This document shows, one piece after another, positions 24,961-32,308 of a DNA stretch of 47,478 nucleotides. Numbering within the stretch: position 1 is the first letter of the stretch; every line of letters begins with the position of its first letter. A program made the position numbers and the translations under genes. Source of the DNA: an uncultured Lachnospiraceae bacterium (GTDB lineage Bacteria; Bacillota; Clostridia; Lachnospirales; Lachnospiraceae); assembly GCA_910578115.1 (NCBI GenBank), contig CAJTPO010000035.1, positions 1-47,478 of the forward strand, written 5' to 3'. Under the pieces are notes generated by a model that saw only the letters and a program-made list of their open reading frames with translations, searched no databases and was not told the origin of the DNA.

Positions 24961-25678
24961 AAAGCCGGACTTTCTGGCAGACCTTAACGCAGATATTCTG
25001 GACGATCTGACGGAAAAGGGCAGGATAAGCAACGCGGCAGGGCTGGCAGGGGAGCTTACGCAGCTGGAAGAGGTAACGGACATATGCGGGCTGCGGTTCA
25101 ACGGCTATCTGGCAAAGATCGAGACGAAAAGACCGAGCGGCATTATTGACGAGGTAATAGTAGCCTTTACAGAGACAGCAGTAGACCGGGGAAAGACCGG
25201 GGACGGGCTGCGGCTTGAAAATTATTTCCTGCCGGGCAGCAGGCTTTTAATATCCGGGCGGCAGCAGGCGCTTAAAGATTTTAAGAGCGGTAAAGTGCTG
25301 GTATTCATTCTGGCAGAATACATAGGCTTAAGCCCTAAAGCAATGCTGCAAAATGACATAGCGCTTGTGGGCGAGCTGAAATATAAGCCGACATACCGGG
25401 AAACGCCGAGGGGGAAACGCATTTCAGACATTTTCGTAGAGGTAAAAAACGTGCTTACAGGGACAAGCTGCTATATTCCCTGTATCTGCTGGCAGGAGAA
25501 CGCGGACGAGGTAGCAGGCTGGCTGCCGGGTGATAAGGTTAAGCTGCTGGGAAGATGCCAGAGCCGGGAATACCTTAAGCAGACAGAAAAGGAAATAAGG
25601 ACGGTTTACGAGATTTCAGTAAGTTTCATTAAACGGACAGGAGAGGCAGGAAATGAGATCAAAAACAATCACAAATAG
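24929..25678 (+). CDS. Single-stranded DNA-binding-like protein with tandem OB folds
   Basis: A 249-residue replication protein. The C-terminal half (about 130-230) has the strand pattern of bacterial SSB, from NDIALVGELKYKPTYRETPR to YEISVSFIK. The first half (about 45-125) looks like a second, diverged OB fold (FNGYLAKIETKRPSG to KVLVFILAEY). No acidic SSB tail (DDDIPF) is present. ATG 24929 follows AAGGAGA at about 12 bases; the longer frame from 24902 lacks a site. It belongs to the replication block with the Rep protein at 26647. Confidence 0.78.
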   Translation: MSKKRNKGQDKKPDFLADLNADILDDLTEKGRISNAAGLAGELTQLEEVTDICGLRFNGYLAKIETKRPSGIIDEVIVAFTETAVDRGKTGDGLRLENYFLPGSRLLISGRQQALKDFKSGKVLVFILAEYIGLSPKAMLQNDIALVGELKYKPTYRETPRGKRISDIFVEVKNVLTGTSCYIPCICWQENADEVAGWLPGDKVKLLGRCQSREYLKQTEKEIRTVYEISVSFIKRTGEAGNEIKNNHK

Positions 25679-25970
25679 CAAAGGCGAACCGCAGGCGACG
25701 CGTATAGAAATACCGATAGAGGGCGCAGGCGGCGCACTGGGTATGCAGGCGGTTAAAAATCTAACTTTACTTATTGACAGGCTTAAGTATACAAAAACAG
25801 AGTTTGACGTATTCCAGCATTATTACACGATCTGCGGCTATATACAATGCTGCCGGGACTGCGGATTTTTAACAGGCGATAGCCCGGCTGACATGATGAA
25901 AATAGCAGAGCATCTGGTAGACAATGAACTTATCAGAGTACGGGCAGAGGGGAAAGGCGGGCAGGAATGA
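25653..25970 (+). CDS. Phage hypothetical protein
   Basis: A 105-residue protein overlapping the SSB-like gene by 26 bases and the next gene by 4. The second half has a helix-rich stretch (TKTEFDVFQHYYTICGYIQ) with CRDCG, a single CxxC pair, and a possible winged-helix-like end. No family is recognised. AGGAGAGGCAGGAA is a good ribosome binding site, so it is very likely translated. Confidence 0.75.
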   Translation: MRSKTITNSKGEPQATRIEIPIEGAGGALGMQAVKNLTLLIDRLKYTKTEFDVFQHYYTICGYIQCCRDCGFLTGDSPADMMKIAEHLVDNELIRVRAEGKGGQE

Positions 25971-26464
25971 GGATGGTATACATATGCAGCCCGTACAGGG
26001 CAAAGGACGGCGCGGAGCTTGACAGGCACATAGAGTATGCACAGGCGCTTACAAAGCAGGCGATAGAGGCGGGCTTAGCGCCGATCACGCCGCATTTATA
26101 CATGACACAATGCTTAAATGAGGACAAGCCGCAGGAACGGGCGGCAGGAATGGCAGCAGGCTTAGCACTGCTGGAAAAATGCGATTTTGTGATCGCGGGC
26201 GTTAAGTATGGGATAAGCGAGGGCATGAGCCGGGAAATACAGACGGCGGACGCACTGGGGATTGAGGTAGTAAATGCAGATAAGCTGCGTTATTACATGG
26301 AGTGCAAGGAGCGGCAGAGACAGGCGGCTATAAAGCGATATGCGCACTTCCACGCCTGCGATTTCTGCAAAGGCAGGCACTTTCATACCTGTGCATTATT
26401 TTACTGCAAAGAGTCTTGCAGACAGGCTTATGAGTATGCGGAAACGCATTTTACAAGTGGATAA
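25967..26464 (+). CDS. DUF4406 / nucleoside 2-deoxyribosyltransferase-like protein with Cys/His tail
   Basis: It starts VYICSPYRAKDG, the nucleotide-binding signature of the nucleoside 2-deoxyribosyltransferase-like fold (DUF4406). It continues with ITPHLYMTQCLN and SEGMSREIQTADALGIEV, matching the core up to about residue 110. The last 50 residues add a Cys/His cluster (HACDFCKGRHFHTC, then CKESCRQ), probably a zinc knuckle. Such phage proteins are thought to act on nucleotides or their modified forms; the reaction here is unknown. A double terminator follows the gene. Confidence 0.82.
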   Translation: MRMVYICSPYRAKDGAELDRHIEYAQALTKQAIEAGLAPITPHLYMTQCLNEDKPQERAAGMAAGLALLEKCDFVIAGVKYGISEGMSREIQTADALGIEVVNADKLRYYMECKERQRQAAIKRYAHFHACDFCKGRHFHTCALFYCKESCRQAYEYAETHFTSG

Positions 26465-26471
26465 AATGAAA

Positions 26472-26518
26472 AGCCCCTACGGTACGGGAATACCATAGGG
26501 GCTAAGCTATACAGCTTT
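26472..26518 (+). terminator. Strong terminator closing the first phage operon
   Basis: AGCCCCTA-C-GGTA (26472-26484) pairs with TACC-A-TAGGGGCT (26491-26503), one mismatch. AAGCT-ATAC-AGCTT and a T-run follow directly. It separates the DUF4406 gene from the Rep gene. Confidence 0.88.
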
Positions 26519-26557
26519 TTACAACCTATATCCAGTATATCACTGTATGGCGAAATG

Positions 26558-26602
26558 TCAAGTAATACGCGGGCGCAAGCCCGTTTTACCACTTGATAAA
26601 AC
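26558..26602 (+). other. Nested hairpins before rep: candidate replication origin or terminator
   Basis: CGGGC (26570-26574) pairs with GCCCG (26579-26583) around GCAA, followed by TTTT. TCAAGT (26558-26563) and ACTTGA (26591-26596) form an outer dyad, and GTTTTA/TAAAAC (26583-26588, 26597-26602) a third. The cluster lies 45 bases before the HUH Rep gene, where rolling-circle origins are often found, but a simple terminator is equally possible. Confidence 0.5.
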
Positions 26603-26646
26603 TATTAGCTTTCCGACCAGATAGACCTAAAAGGAGTAAAAAAGAT

Positions 26647-27414
26647 ATGCCATACATTGAGAGGATAACAAGGGCGGGTAAGACCATAGAGGTAGAGCGC
26701 TATTTTACAAGCAGATATAAAAAGCAGGGGATAAAGAGGGGAGATAAGGTTAAGCCCACCACAGAGCAGCAGCAAAAGATTAACACAAGGCAGGCAGAAA
26801 GAAAGTTAAGGATTCTGATAAATGCTAACTACGGCTACGGGGACTATCATTTAGTGCTGGACTACATACGAAAGAAAGGGGAGCCACCACGGACAAAAGA
26901 GCAGATGCGGCAGGACATGGATACATTTCTAAGGGAGTGCCGGAAAGAGTATAAAAAGGCTGGGTTAGAGTTTAAGTATATTCATGTTATGGAGATCGGG
27001 GACAAGGGAGCCAGGCATCACCACTTAGTTATAAACCAGATAGACACAAAGATATTGCAGCAGTGCTGGTACAAGGCATATGAGGGGCATAACCGGGTAA
27101 AAGTCTTTCCTCTGGACGACAGCGGCAATTATGCTGATCTGGCGGCTTATCTGATTAAGTACACAGACAAGCACAGGAAAGAAGAGGACGGGGCGCTACA
27201 GGGTAAGCGCTGGAATAGCAGCAAGAACCTTGTAAGACCAGTGCCGGAAATACGGATAATTTCAGATCGGCAATGGTTCAAGGCAGAGCCGAGGGCAATA
27301 AAGGGATATTACGTTGACAAGGACAGCATAAGCAAGGGAGTACATAGCCCGGAATATTACGGCTACGGGTATTTCAGATATACATTAGTCAAATTAGAGG
27401 GAGAGGGGGGATAA
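26647..27414 (+). CDS. HUH-type replication initiator (rolling-circle Rep-like)
   Basis: A 255-residue protein resembling the rolling-circle replication-associated proteins of filamentous-phage G2P/plasmid type. The metal-binding HUH-like motif is RHHHLVIN (H124-H126), preceded by the conserved strand YIHVMEIGDKGA. A downstream Tyr motif is LAAYLIKYTDKHRK, with Y168 and Y172 as candidate nicking tyrosines. ATG 26647 has AAGGAG at the right distance; the frame from 26593 extends into the hairpin region and is rejected. In a tailed phage this would nick an origin to start replication. It forms a plasmid-like replicon kit with ParA/ParB downstream. Confidence 0.75.
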   Translation: MPYIERITRAGKTIEVERYFTSRYKKQGIKRGDKVKPTTEQQQKINTRQAERKLRILINANYGYGDYHLVLDYIRKKGEPPRTKEQMRQDMDTFLRECRKEYKKAGLEFKYIHVMEIGDKGARHHHLVINQIDTKILQQCWYKAYEGHNRVKVFPLDDSGNYADLAAYLIKYTDKHRKEEDGALQGKRWNSSKNLVRPVPEIRIISDRQWFKAEPRAIKGYYVDKDSISKGVHSPEYYGYGYFRYTLVKLEGEGG

Positions 27415-27415
27415 G

Positions 27416-27580
27416 ATGCAGTATGTACGGATTGTGGTAATAGTCGTGGGCGTGGTGCTTTTGGTACTGGCGGGCGCGGTAATGTGCCTGGCAGCAGTGG
27501 CTATAGCACATGCCAGCGAGGATATGAAGAACTGGGAATACTGGAACGGCATAGACGACAGAAAGGGGCGCAGGAAATGA
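27416..27580 (+). CDS. Small membrane protein, 54 aa
   Basis: The ATG follows the Rep stop by one base behind GAGAGGGGGG. Residues 5-33 are a single strongly hydrophobic segment (Val/Ala/Leu-rich), and residues 34-54 are a polar tail. It overlaps the next start by four bases (ATGA), so it is coupled on both sides. No family is recognised. The topology with a short periplasmic N-terminus would suit a phage membrane anchor or exclusion peptide; that is speculation. Confidence 0.75.
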   Translation: MQYVRIVVIVVGVVLLVLAGAVMCLAAVAIAHASEDMKNWEYWNGIDDRKGRRK

Positions 27581-27978
27581 GGCAGAGGCTAAAGCACTGG
27601 TTATTTCAGAGGGGCAAGAACTGTAAGCACTGCTGCCTATGGTGTGAGTATTTCAATATATGCAGCTGGGACATGGCAGGCAGGAAAGAGAGAAAGAAAA
27701 TGAAGATATTTTACCCAGAATACATGGAGAGACACAGACCGAAAACGCCGCGCTGTATCTGCGAAAATGAAATTAAAAGACAGCTGGGAATAGCAAGCCC
27801 GTCTCTTTACTGGATTGTGGCAGCAGGTGGCAAAGGAGAAAAGGCGGCAAAAGAGCTGGAAGAGTACAGCAGGAAAACAGAACGGTATTTATGCTACAAA
27901 AGGCGGTTAAGCAAGGAACGCTGGAAAGCATTGTACAGGGAATACAGGAAAGAGAGGCGAGGGCATGAGAAACTTTAG
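27577..27978 (+). CDS. Cys-rich basic phage protein
   Basis: A 133-residue protein, very rich in Lys and Arg. An N-terminal cluster, CKHCCLWCEYFNIC, can bind a metal, and a single CIC follows further on. The rest is basic and helical. ATG 27577 overlaps the previous stop as ATGA, with GCAGGAA in front; the longer frame from 27484 would lie wholly within the upstream gene. Metal binding plus basic charge hints at nucleic-acid binding. No family is recognised. Confidence 0.75.
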   Translation: MRQRLKHWLFQRGKNCKHCCLWCEYFNICSWDMAGRKERKKMKIFYPEYMERHRPKTPRCICENEIKRQLGIASPSLYWIVAAGGKGEKAAKELEEYSRKTERYLCYKRRLSKERWKALYREYRKERRGHEKL

Positions 27979-28372
27979 GCTGGACGACGAGAGCGGGCAA
28001 CAAGAGGCGCTATTTAGCTGGGCGGGGTATCAGCTGGGACGTATGCCGGAATTGGAATATATGTACCATGTACCAAACGGCGGCAAGCGTGATGCGGCGA
28101 CAGCAACGGCGCTAAAGAGGCAGGGAGTAAAGGCAGGCGTGCCGGATATTCATTTACCAGTAGCGCGGGGAGAGTACCACGGGCTGTACATAGAGCTTAA
28201 GGCTGGGAAGAATACCACAACGGCAAAGCAGAAAGGCTGGTTAAGTTTCCTGCGGCAGCAGGGATATTTTACAGCAGTATGTTACGGCTGGCAGACGGCA
28301 GCAGAGCTGATAGAAAAGTATCTGCTGCATATAGCAGAGCTGGGAGAGGCAGGGCAGATATGGAGACAATGA
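27965..28372 (+). CDS. VRR-NUC domain nuclease
   Basis: A 135-residue single-domain member of the PD-(D/E)XK superfamily. VPNGGKRDAATATALKRQG carries the family's N-terminal helix, GVPDIHLPVA holds the catalytic Asp, and YIELKAGKN is the ExK motif, followed by the GW/TAVCYGW end. Phage VRR-NUC proteins act as stand-alone Holliday-junction or flap nucleases. It overlaps the gene before and the one after, and so belongs to the replication operon. Confidence 0.9.
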   Translation: MRNFRLDDESGQQEALFSWAGYQLGRMPELEYMYHVPNGGKRDAATATALKRQGVKAGVPDIHLPVARGEYHGLYIELKAGKNTTTAKQKGWLSFLRQQGYFTAVCYGWQTAAELIEKYLLHIAELGEAGQIWRQ

Positions 28373-28692
28373 CAGCGCAGCAGGCTATAGAAAAATTGGA
28401 AAAGTACAAAACGGCGGCAGAATTTGCAGAAAACAACATATACGATACAGAGCTACACAACGCCTGTATTTCTGCACTTAATAAGCAGTCACCGAAAACG
28501 CCGAGAAAAACAACCATTTTCGAGGGAGAGCAGGCAGAAATTGTGAAAACTAAAGGTTTGATAAATTTTGAAACATACAAATGTCCTGTATGTAACTGGA
28601 TTGTGGTAAAAAAAAGCGTTTTGGGCGAAAGAATAAAGAATTTCTGCGAGAACTGCGGGCAGGCATTGGAAACAGAGATCACAAAAGAATAG
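28360..28692 (+). CDS. Phage zinc-ribbon-like hypothetical protein
   Basis: A protein of 110 residues from ATG 28360 (or 107 from ATG 28369). An N-terminal helical part is followed by a four-cysteine treble-clef-like unit, CPVC and CENCGQ, spaced by about 24 residues. This architecture is common for small phage proteins next to nucleases. A short gap without features follows before parA. Confidence 0.75.
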   Translation: METMTAQQAIEKLEKYKTAAEFAENNIYDTELHNACISALNKQSPKTPRKTTIFEGEQAEIVKTKGLINFETYKCPVCNWIVVKKSVLGERIKNFCENCGQALETEITKE

Positions 28693-28743
28693 AGCATATT
28701 AAGCAGCTGCGCCCAGAGGCGGCGCAAGAAAGAGAGGCAGAGA

Positions 28744-29514
28744 ATGAAAGTTATAAGTTTGTTGAATTTAAAAGGCGGGGTAGCAAAGACCTTTACAGCG
28801 GTAAATATGGCATATGAGCTGTACCGCAGGGGCTATAAGGTACTGCTGCTGGATAACGACAAGCAAGGGAATTTAAGCAAGGCATACGGTAGATATGATG
28901 CGGAGAGCGTAGCGCCGATCACGAAACTGCTTTCCGGGGAATGGCAGGCGGCAGCAGAGCTGATACAGCGGACAGATTACGAGGGGATAGACATTGTTTC
29001 TGCGAATATGTCACTTATGGGCGCTACATGGCAGCTGACGACGGAAGAGACAGGAAACCAGATAGAACGGTATAAGCGGCTGGCGCAGTTGGACGCAGTG
29101 GGCGCTTATTACGATTACTGCATTATTGACAACCCGCCAGACATTGGGCTTAACGTGGTAAATGCGCTGACGATCACGGACGAGGTTATAGTACCCGTAA
29201 AAATAGACGAGTGGGCGTTAGAGGGCTTAGACATTCTGGCAGATCAGATAGAGGACGCAAGGCAGTTTAACCCGGCGCTGCGTCTGCTGGGCGTTCTGGT
29301 TACGGCATATCAGAATACGGACGGAGAGGCAGCCGGGTGGGAGTGGTTAGAGGCAGAAAAAGAAAGCTATTCTTTACTGGGCGTTATCAGATATTCCGGG
29401 AAAGTGGCAGAGAGTACGTTTTTATTCAAGCCGATTTATGAGTATAGCCCGTGCTGCGGAGCTGCGCAGGATTATAAGAAATTCGTAACCAGATACACAG
29501 GGAAAGCGAGGTAA
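28744..29514 (+). CDS. ParA/Soj-type partition ATPase
   Basis: A 256-residue Walker-type ATPase of plasmid-partition type. The deviant Walker A is KGGVAKTFT (10-18) with the signature lysine K10. LLLDNDKQGN is the A' box, and the Walker B-like strand is YCIIDNPPDIG. The size matches chromosomal/type Ib ParA without an N-terminal HTH. It would move element copies along the nucleoid together with ParB, encoded 180 bases on. AGAGAGGCAGAGA supplies the binding site. Presence in a phage genome suggests maintenance as an extrachromosomal replicon at some stage. Confidence 0.92.
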   Translation: MKVISLLNLKGGVAKTFTAVNMAYELYRRGYKVLLLDNDKQGNLSKAYGRYDAESVAPITKLLSGEWQAAAELIQRTDYEGIDIVSANMSLMGATWQLTTEETGNQIERYKRLAQLDAVGAYYDYCIIDNPPDIGLNVVNALTITDEVIVPVKIDEWALEGLDILADQIEDARQFNPALRLLGVLVTAYQNTDGEAAGWEWLEAEKESYSLLGVIRYSGKVAESTFLFKPIYEYSPCCGAAQDYKKFVTRYTGKAR

Positions 29515-29516
29515 GG
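29491..29516 (+). repeat. Direct repeat flanking a 52-aa gene, left copy
   Basis: AGATACA...AGGGAAAGCGAGGTAAGG at the end of parA recurs at 29665-29692 with a two-base insertion and one change. The right copy lies before parB. The pair brackets the small gene at 29518. Confidence 0.85.
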
Positions 29517-29517
29517 C

Positions 29518-29676
29518 ATGATGGTATACGAGGCGGTTATTAGTATATTTCTATTTCTGCATAGATTGAAAAGAAATATACGGAATTTATCAGAGCGCGA
29601 GTTTGAGAAAATGCTTTACAGCAATGATTTGACCTATAACCAGAAAATATATTTGATTTACTTTAGATACATTTAG
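29518..29676 (+). CDS. 52-aa hypothetical protein between parA and parB
   Basis: The gene starts right behind AGCGAGGTAAGG at the parA end, with two tandem ATG codons. The protein has a short hydrophobic start (VYEAVISIFLFL), then a charged helix (LSEREFEKMLY), and ends YFRYI. Its base composition is more AT-rich than the neighbours. It is bracketed by the near-identical 26/28-base repeats, suggesting a late insertion into an original parA-parB junction. Function unknown. Confidence 0.65.
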   Translation: MMVYEAVISIFLFLHRLKRNIRNLSEREFEKMLYSNDLTYNQKIYLIYFRYI

Positions 29677-29692
29677 GGAAAGCGAGGTAAGG
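29665..29692 (+). repeat. Direct repeat flanking a 52-aa gene, right copy
   Basis: This is the partner of 29491-29516. It supplies the ribosome binding site of parB (GCGAGGTAAGG) just as the left copy does for the 52-aa gene. Confidence 0.85.
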
Positions 29693-29695
29693 AAC

Positions 29696-30979
29696 ATGGG
29701 AAAGGCAAAATTTGGTATTACGGATATTATGAACGCGAAAAGCAGGGCGGCAGGCATAGGCAATGTAAGCGAGTATACGGAAATCTGGTTAAGCCCGTAT
29801 GACGTAAAGCCCTCTGAAAGCAATTTCTATTCACAGGAGAACATAGAAGAGCTGGCAGACAGTTTTTTAACCGTAGGGCAGCAGCAGCCCACGGTATTAG
29901 GCAGGGTAAACGGCGAATTTAAGATTGTGAGCGGACACCGCAGGAACCTTGCAAACATTCTGAACATTGAGCGGGGGCATGAGGAATTTAAGAAAGTGCG
30001 GTATCTGTACAAGGATATGTCCGGGGCAATGTTTGAATTGTCTTTGCTGATCGGCAACGCATATAACAGGGAGCTTACGGCGTGGGAGAAAACCCAGCAG
30101 GCGCAGCGGTTGAAAGATGCACTTTTAAGGGCGAAAGACGAGGACGGGTTAGAGATCGCGGGAAAGCTGCGGGACGTTATAGCCGAGCTGATGAACGAAA
30201 GCCCCACAAACATAGCCCGCATGGATAGCATTAACAACAATGCCACGCCGGAGATCAAGGAAGAATTTGCAAAGGGGAATATAGGAGTTACGACAGCTTA
30301 CGAGGCTGCAAAGCTGCCGCCAGAAGAGCAGAAAGCCATAGCAGAAAAGGCGGCAGCAGGCGAGAGCATACGGGCAAAGGAAATAGCGGCAAAGGTGGCA
30401 GAGAAAAAGGCGGGCGACAGCTACGAAACGCCGCACCCGGAAAGCATAACTTCTTTGTGCTATTCCTGCAAACGGTATAAGGACTGCAACGTAAAAACAG
30501 GGACTTGTGAAAAGTGCGATCAGTACATAAACAAGGCAGAGGCAGAGAAAACGGACGAGCAGCGTTATAGCGAAGAGCAGGACAAAATAGACCGGGACAC
30601 AAAGAAGAAATTGCAGGAACGGGCAGACCGGGAGAAAATGGAAAAACTGCCGAGCGACGGGAAAGCAGATCATAAAACGCATGATATAAAAATAGCCTCT
30701 TCTTACTACGAGGATATTATAAGCGGAAAGAAAAAGTTTGAGCTGCGGAAAAATGACAGAGGGTACAAGGTGGGCGACAGCCTTAAAATGCTGGAATTTG
30801 CAGACGGAAAGCATACAGGGCGCACGATTGATGCAGATATTATTTATATGCTGGAAGATTATACAGGGCTGGAAGAGGGTTATTGTATTCTGGGGATTGA
30901 TGTAACCGCGCACAGCGGGCAAATGTCCGAAACGGACACGGGGGGGGGCAGACCAACTGCCGGGACAAATGAGCATTGA
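29696..30979 (+). CDS. ParB-like protein fused to a Cys cluster and an ASCH/DUF3850-type domain
   Basis: A 427-residue composite. Residues 25-115 are a ParB/Srx-fold N-domain with the nucleotide motif SGHRRNLAN (79-87), the CTP-binding GxxRxxA type. Residues 120-235 are helical, including a likely HTH for centromere binding. C255, C258, C264, C271 and C274 form a probable zinc site. A charged linker follows, and residues 329-402 match DUF3850 of the ASCH/PUA-like group (IISGKKKFELRKNDRGYKVG to GYCILGID). ParB should pair with the ParA upstream; the ASCH-like part is an RNA- or nucleotide-binding fold. A 9-G run at 30940-30948 shifts the frame near the end (see findings). Confidence 0.85.
   Translation: MGKAKFGITDIMNAKSRAAGIGNVSEYTEIWLSPYDVKPSESNFYSQENIEELADSFLTVGQQQPTVLGRVNGEFKIVSGHRRNLANILNIERGHEEFKKVRYLYKDMSGAMFELSLLIGNAYNRELTAWEKTQQAQRLKDALLRAKDEDGLEIAGKLRDVIAELMNESPTNIARMDSINNNATPEIKEEFAKGNIGVTTAYEAAKLPPEEQKAIAEKAAAGESIRAKEIAAKVAEKKAGDSYETPHPESITSLCYSCKRYKDCNVKTGTCEKCDQYINKAEAEKTDEQRYSEEQDKIDRDTKKKLQERADREKMEKLPSDGKADHKTHDIKIASSYYEDIISGKKKFELRKNDRGYKVGDSLKMLEFADGKHTGRTIDADIIYMLEDYTGLEEGYCILGIDVTAHSGQMSETDTGGGRPTAGTNEH
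30924..30938. promoter_or_regulatory. 15-bp palindrome, copy 1 (candidate ParB/parS or operator site)
   Basis: TGTCCG-AAA-CGGACA has perfect 6-bp arms. It lies inside the 3' end of the parB gene, 31 bases before the next start. The same 15 bases, plus one matching base on each side, recur exactly at 39914-39928. Confidence 0.55.
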
Positions 30980-31058
30980 CGATTACCAGATAGGACAGGC
31001 GGCAGCACTGGAAAGAGGGGCAGGCAATGAACAGGCGGCAGCGGAAAAAGAAGAGTGA
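30969..31058 (+). CDS. 29-aa frame continuing ParB after a 1-base shift
   Basis: ATG 30969 opens a 29-codon frame (MSIDDYQIGQAAALERGAG...) overlapping both parB and the next gene. If the 9-G tract at 30940-30948 is read as 8 G, parB runs into this frame through ADQLPGQ and ends at 31058, which looks more protein-like than the current ParB end. It is therefore either a tiny gene or, more likely, the true ParB C-terminus. Confidence 0.45.
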   Translation: MSIDDYQIGQAAALERGAGNEQAAAEKEE

Positions 31059-31422
31059 GCAGCAAATAACGGTATTCATAGGCTGCGACAAGGTAGCGAA
31101 AGCCGAGGACTACCGAAAAATGAAAGAAAGCATAGAGTACCAGCTTAGAGCGGGCAGCGCAGTATTGCTGCCTGCCTATCTGCATGTCGAGGCGATCATA
31201 CAGCAGCCGGGCAGCAGGCGTATTGTGATAAAGCAGGAAAGAGAGGCAAAGGGCATGAGGGAGATAGTTTTAGAAATTCCCGTAGAGTATGCGGACGGAA
31301 CGGAAGAAAAGATTTATATAAAGGCGCATGTGGGCTGGGATTTGGGAAACGGAGCCAGTATTACTACAGTAAATGCACCGAGAATATTAAGCGATAAAGA
31401 AAGGGGAGAAATGGGAATATGA
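31027..31422 (+). CDS. Phage hypothetical protein
   Basis: A 131-residue protein: basic start (MNRRQRKKKS), then a beta-rich body with several short hydrophobic strands (ITVFIGCDKV, AVLLPAYLHV, REIVLEIPVEY). No domain is recognised. AGAGGGGCAGG precedes ATG 31027. Its start lies inside the 29-aa frame, and its end overlaps the following ATG by four bases, so it is part of a tightly coupled chain. Confidence 0.7.
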   Translation: MNRRQRKKKSEQQITVFIGCDKVAKAEDYRKMKESIEYQLRAGSAVLLPAYLHVEAIIQQPGSRRIVIKQEREAKGMREIVLEIPVEYADGTEEKIYIKAHVGWDLGNGASITTVNAPRILSDKERGEMGI

Positions 31423-31949
31423 ATTACAGGCAATGGAAAAAGAGGTATAAAAAACTGCATGGAGAAAACCCGCCTTTACAGCTGGATAAGCGCAAGCAGC
31501 GCAGGCTTGCGAAAAAGGCAGTTAAGACTATAAGCCGCGTGGACTTTGCAACGGCAGCTACAAGAGCGGCAGAGGCAATCACAAACGCTTTTGCATCTAT
31601 AATGCGGTTTGCAGCCGGGGGTTTTGATTCAGCGGGGACGATATGCAGGAATGTAGCGGACAATATACAGCCGTTGGAGATTAAAGGGCGTATATTCAGC
31701 TGGAAAGTGAGGGAATACGGCAGCAGTCATTATGCAGTGTATGAAATAAACGCGCTGGGCGGCGCTGACGAGCTTAGAGCGATCACACACAGCCAGAGGG
31801 CAGCAGAAAAGATAGCGGAGATCATGGAAAGCGATCATTTAGAGTATTTAAGGCGTGTAAGCCCGGAAAAGATAGGGCGCAGGAATGTAGCGGCAGACAG
31901 CCTGCGGGCAGCAGTCATTACGGCGTATGAAAGCGGGGTGTTTGAATGA
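31419..31949 (+). CDS. Phage hypothetical protein
   Basis: A 176-residue protein with a very basic first 40 residues (YRQWKKRYKKLHGE, KRKQRRLAKKA), then an Ala-rich helix and a beta-containing half (RIFSWKVREYGSSHYAVYEI). The basic N-terminus suggests nucleic-acid contact. The start overlaps the previous stop (ATGA), and the stop overlaps the next start. No family is recognised. Confidence 0.72.
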   Translation: MNYRQWKKRYKKLHGENPPLQLDKRKQRRLAKKAVKTISRVDFATAATRAAEAITNAFASIMRFAAGGFDSAGTICRNVADNIQPLEIKGRIFSWKVREYGSSHYAVYEINALGGADELRAITHSQRAAEKIAEIMESDHLEYLRRVSPEKIGRRNVAADSLRAAVITAYESGVFE

Positions 31950-32308
31950 AAAATGCTAATTGGATATATGAATCAGTTTTCCCGGAAAATGAGGAAATGT
32001 TTAAGAAAATCGAGGCGGCATTAGGTTTTAAATTATTTTTCTGGCAAAAGGCTTATATTATTACGGGGCAATTTAGGCGGTATGGAAAAACTACAGCAGA
32101 AATCTTAAAAGAGCTGCTGGACGTAGCAGGAACGCCGATAGACTACACAAAAAGACCGTCAAGCAGCAGAGAAGATTTTTATAGACGGGAAACAAGGGAA
32201 ATACAAGAGCGGCTGCATAAAGCAGGAATTAAAACAAGGGTAATTTTTTGGAGTGCCAGGGATAAAAGGGCGTATGCAGACGTACAGCAAAGGAGATACC
32301 GGGAATGA
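31946..32308 (+). CDS. Phage hypothetical protein with RRYGKTT motif
   Basis: A 120-residue protein. FFWQKAYIITGQFRRYGKTTAEIL recalls the start of phage helicase- or terminase-like ATPases, but the P-loop spacing is one residue off GxxxxGK[ST] and no Walker B partner exists, so it cannot be a complete ATPase. It could be a remnant or a small accessory protein. It is coupled to its neighbours by 4-base overlaps at both ends. Confidence 0.68.
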   Translation: MKNANWIYESVFPENEEMFKKIEAALGFKLFFWQKAYIITGQFRRYGKTTAEILKELLDVAGTPIDYTKRPSSSREDFYRRETREIQERLHKAGIKTRVIFWSARDKRAYADVQQRRYRE

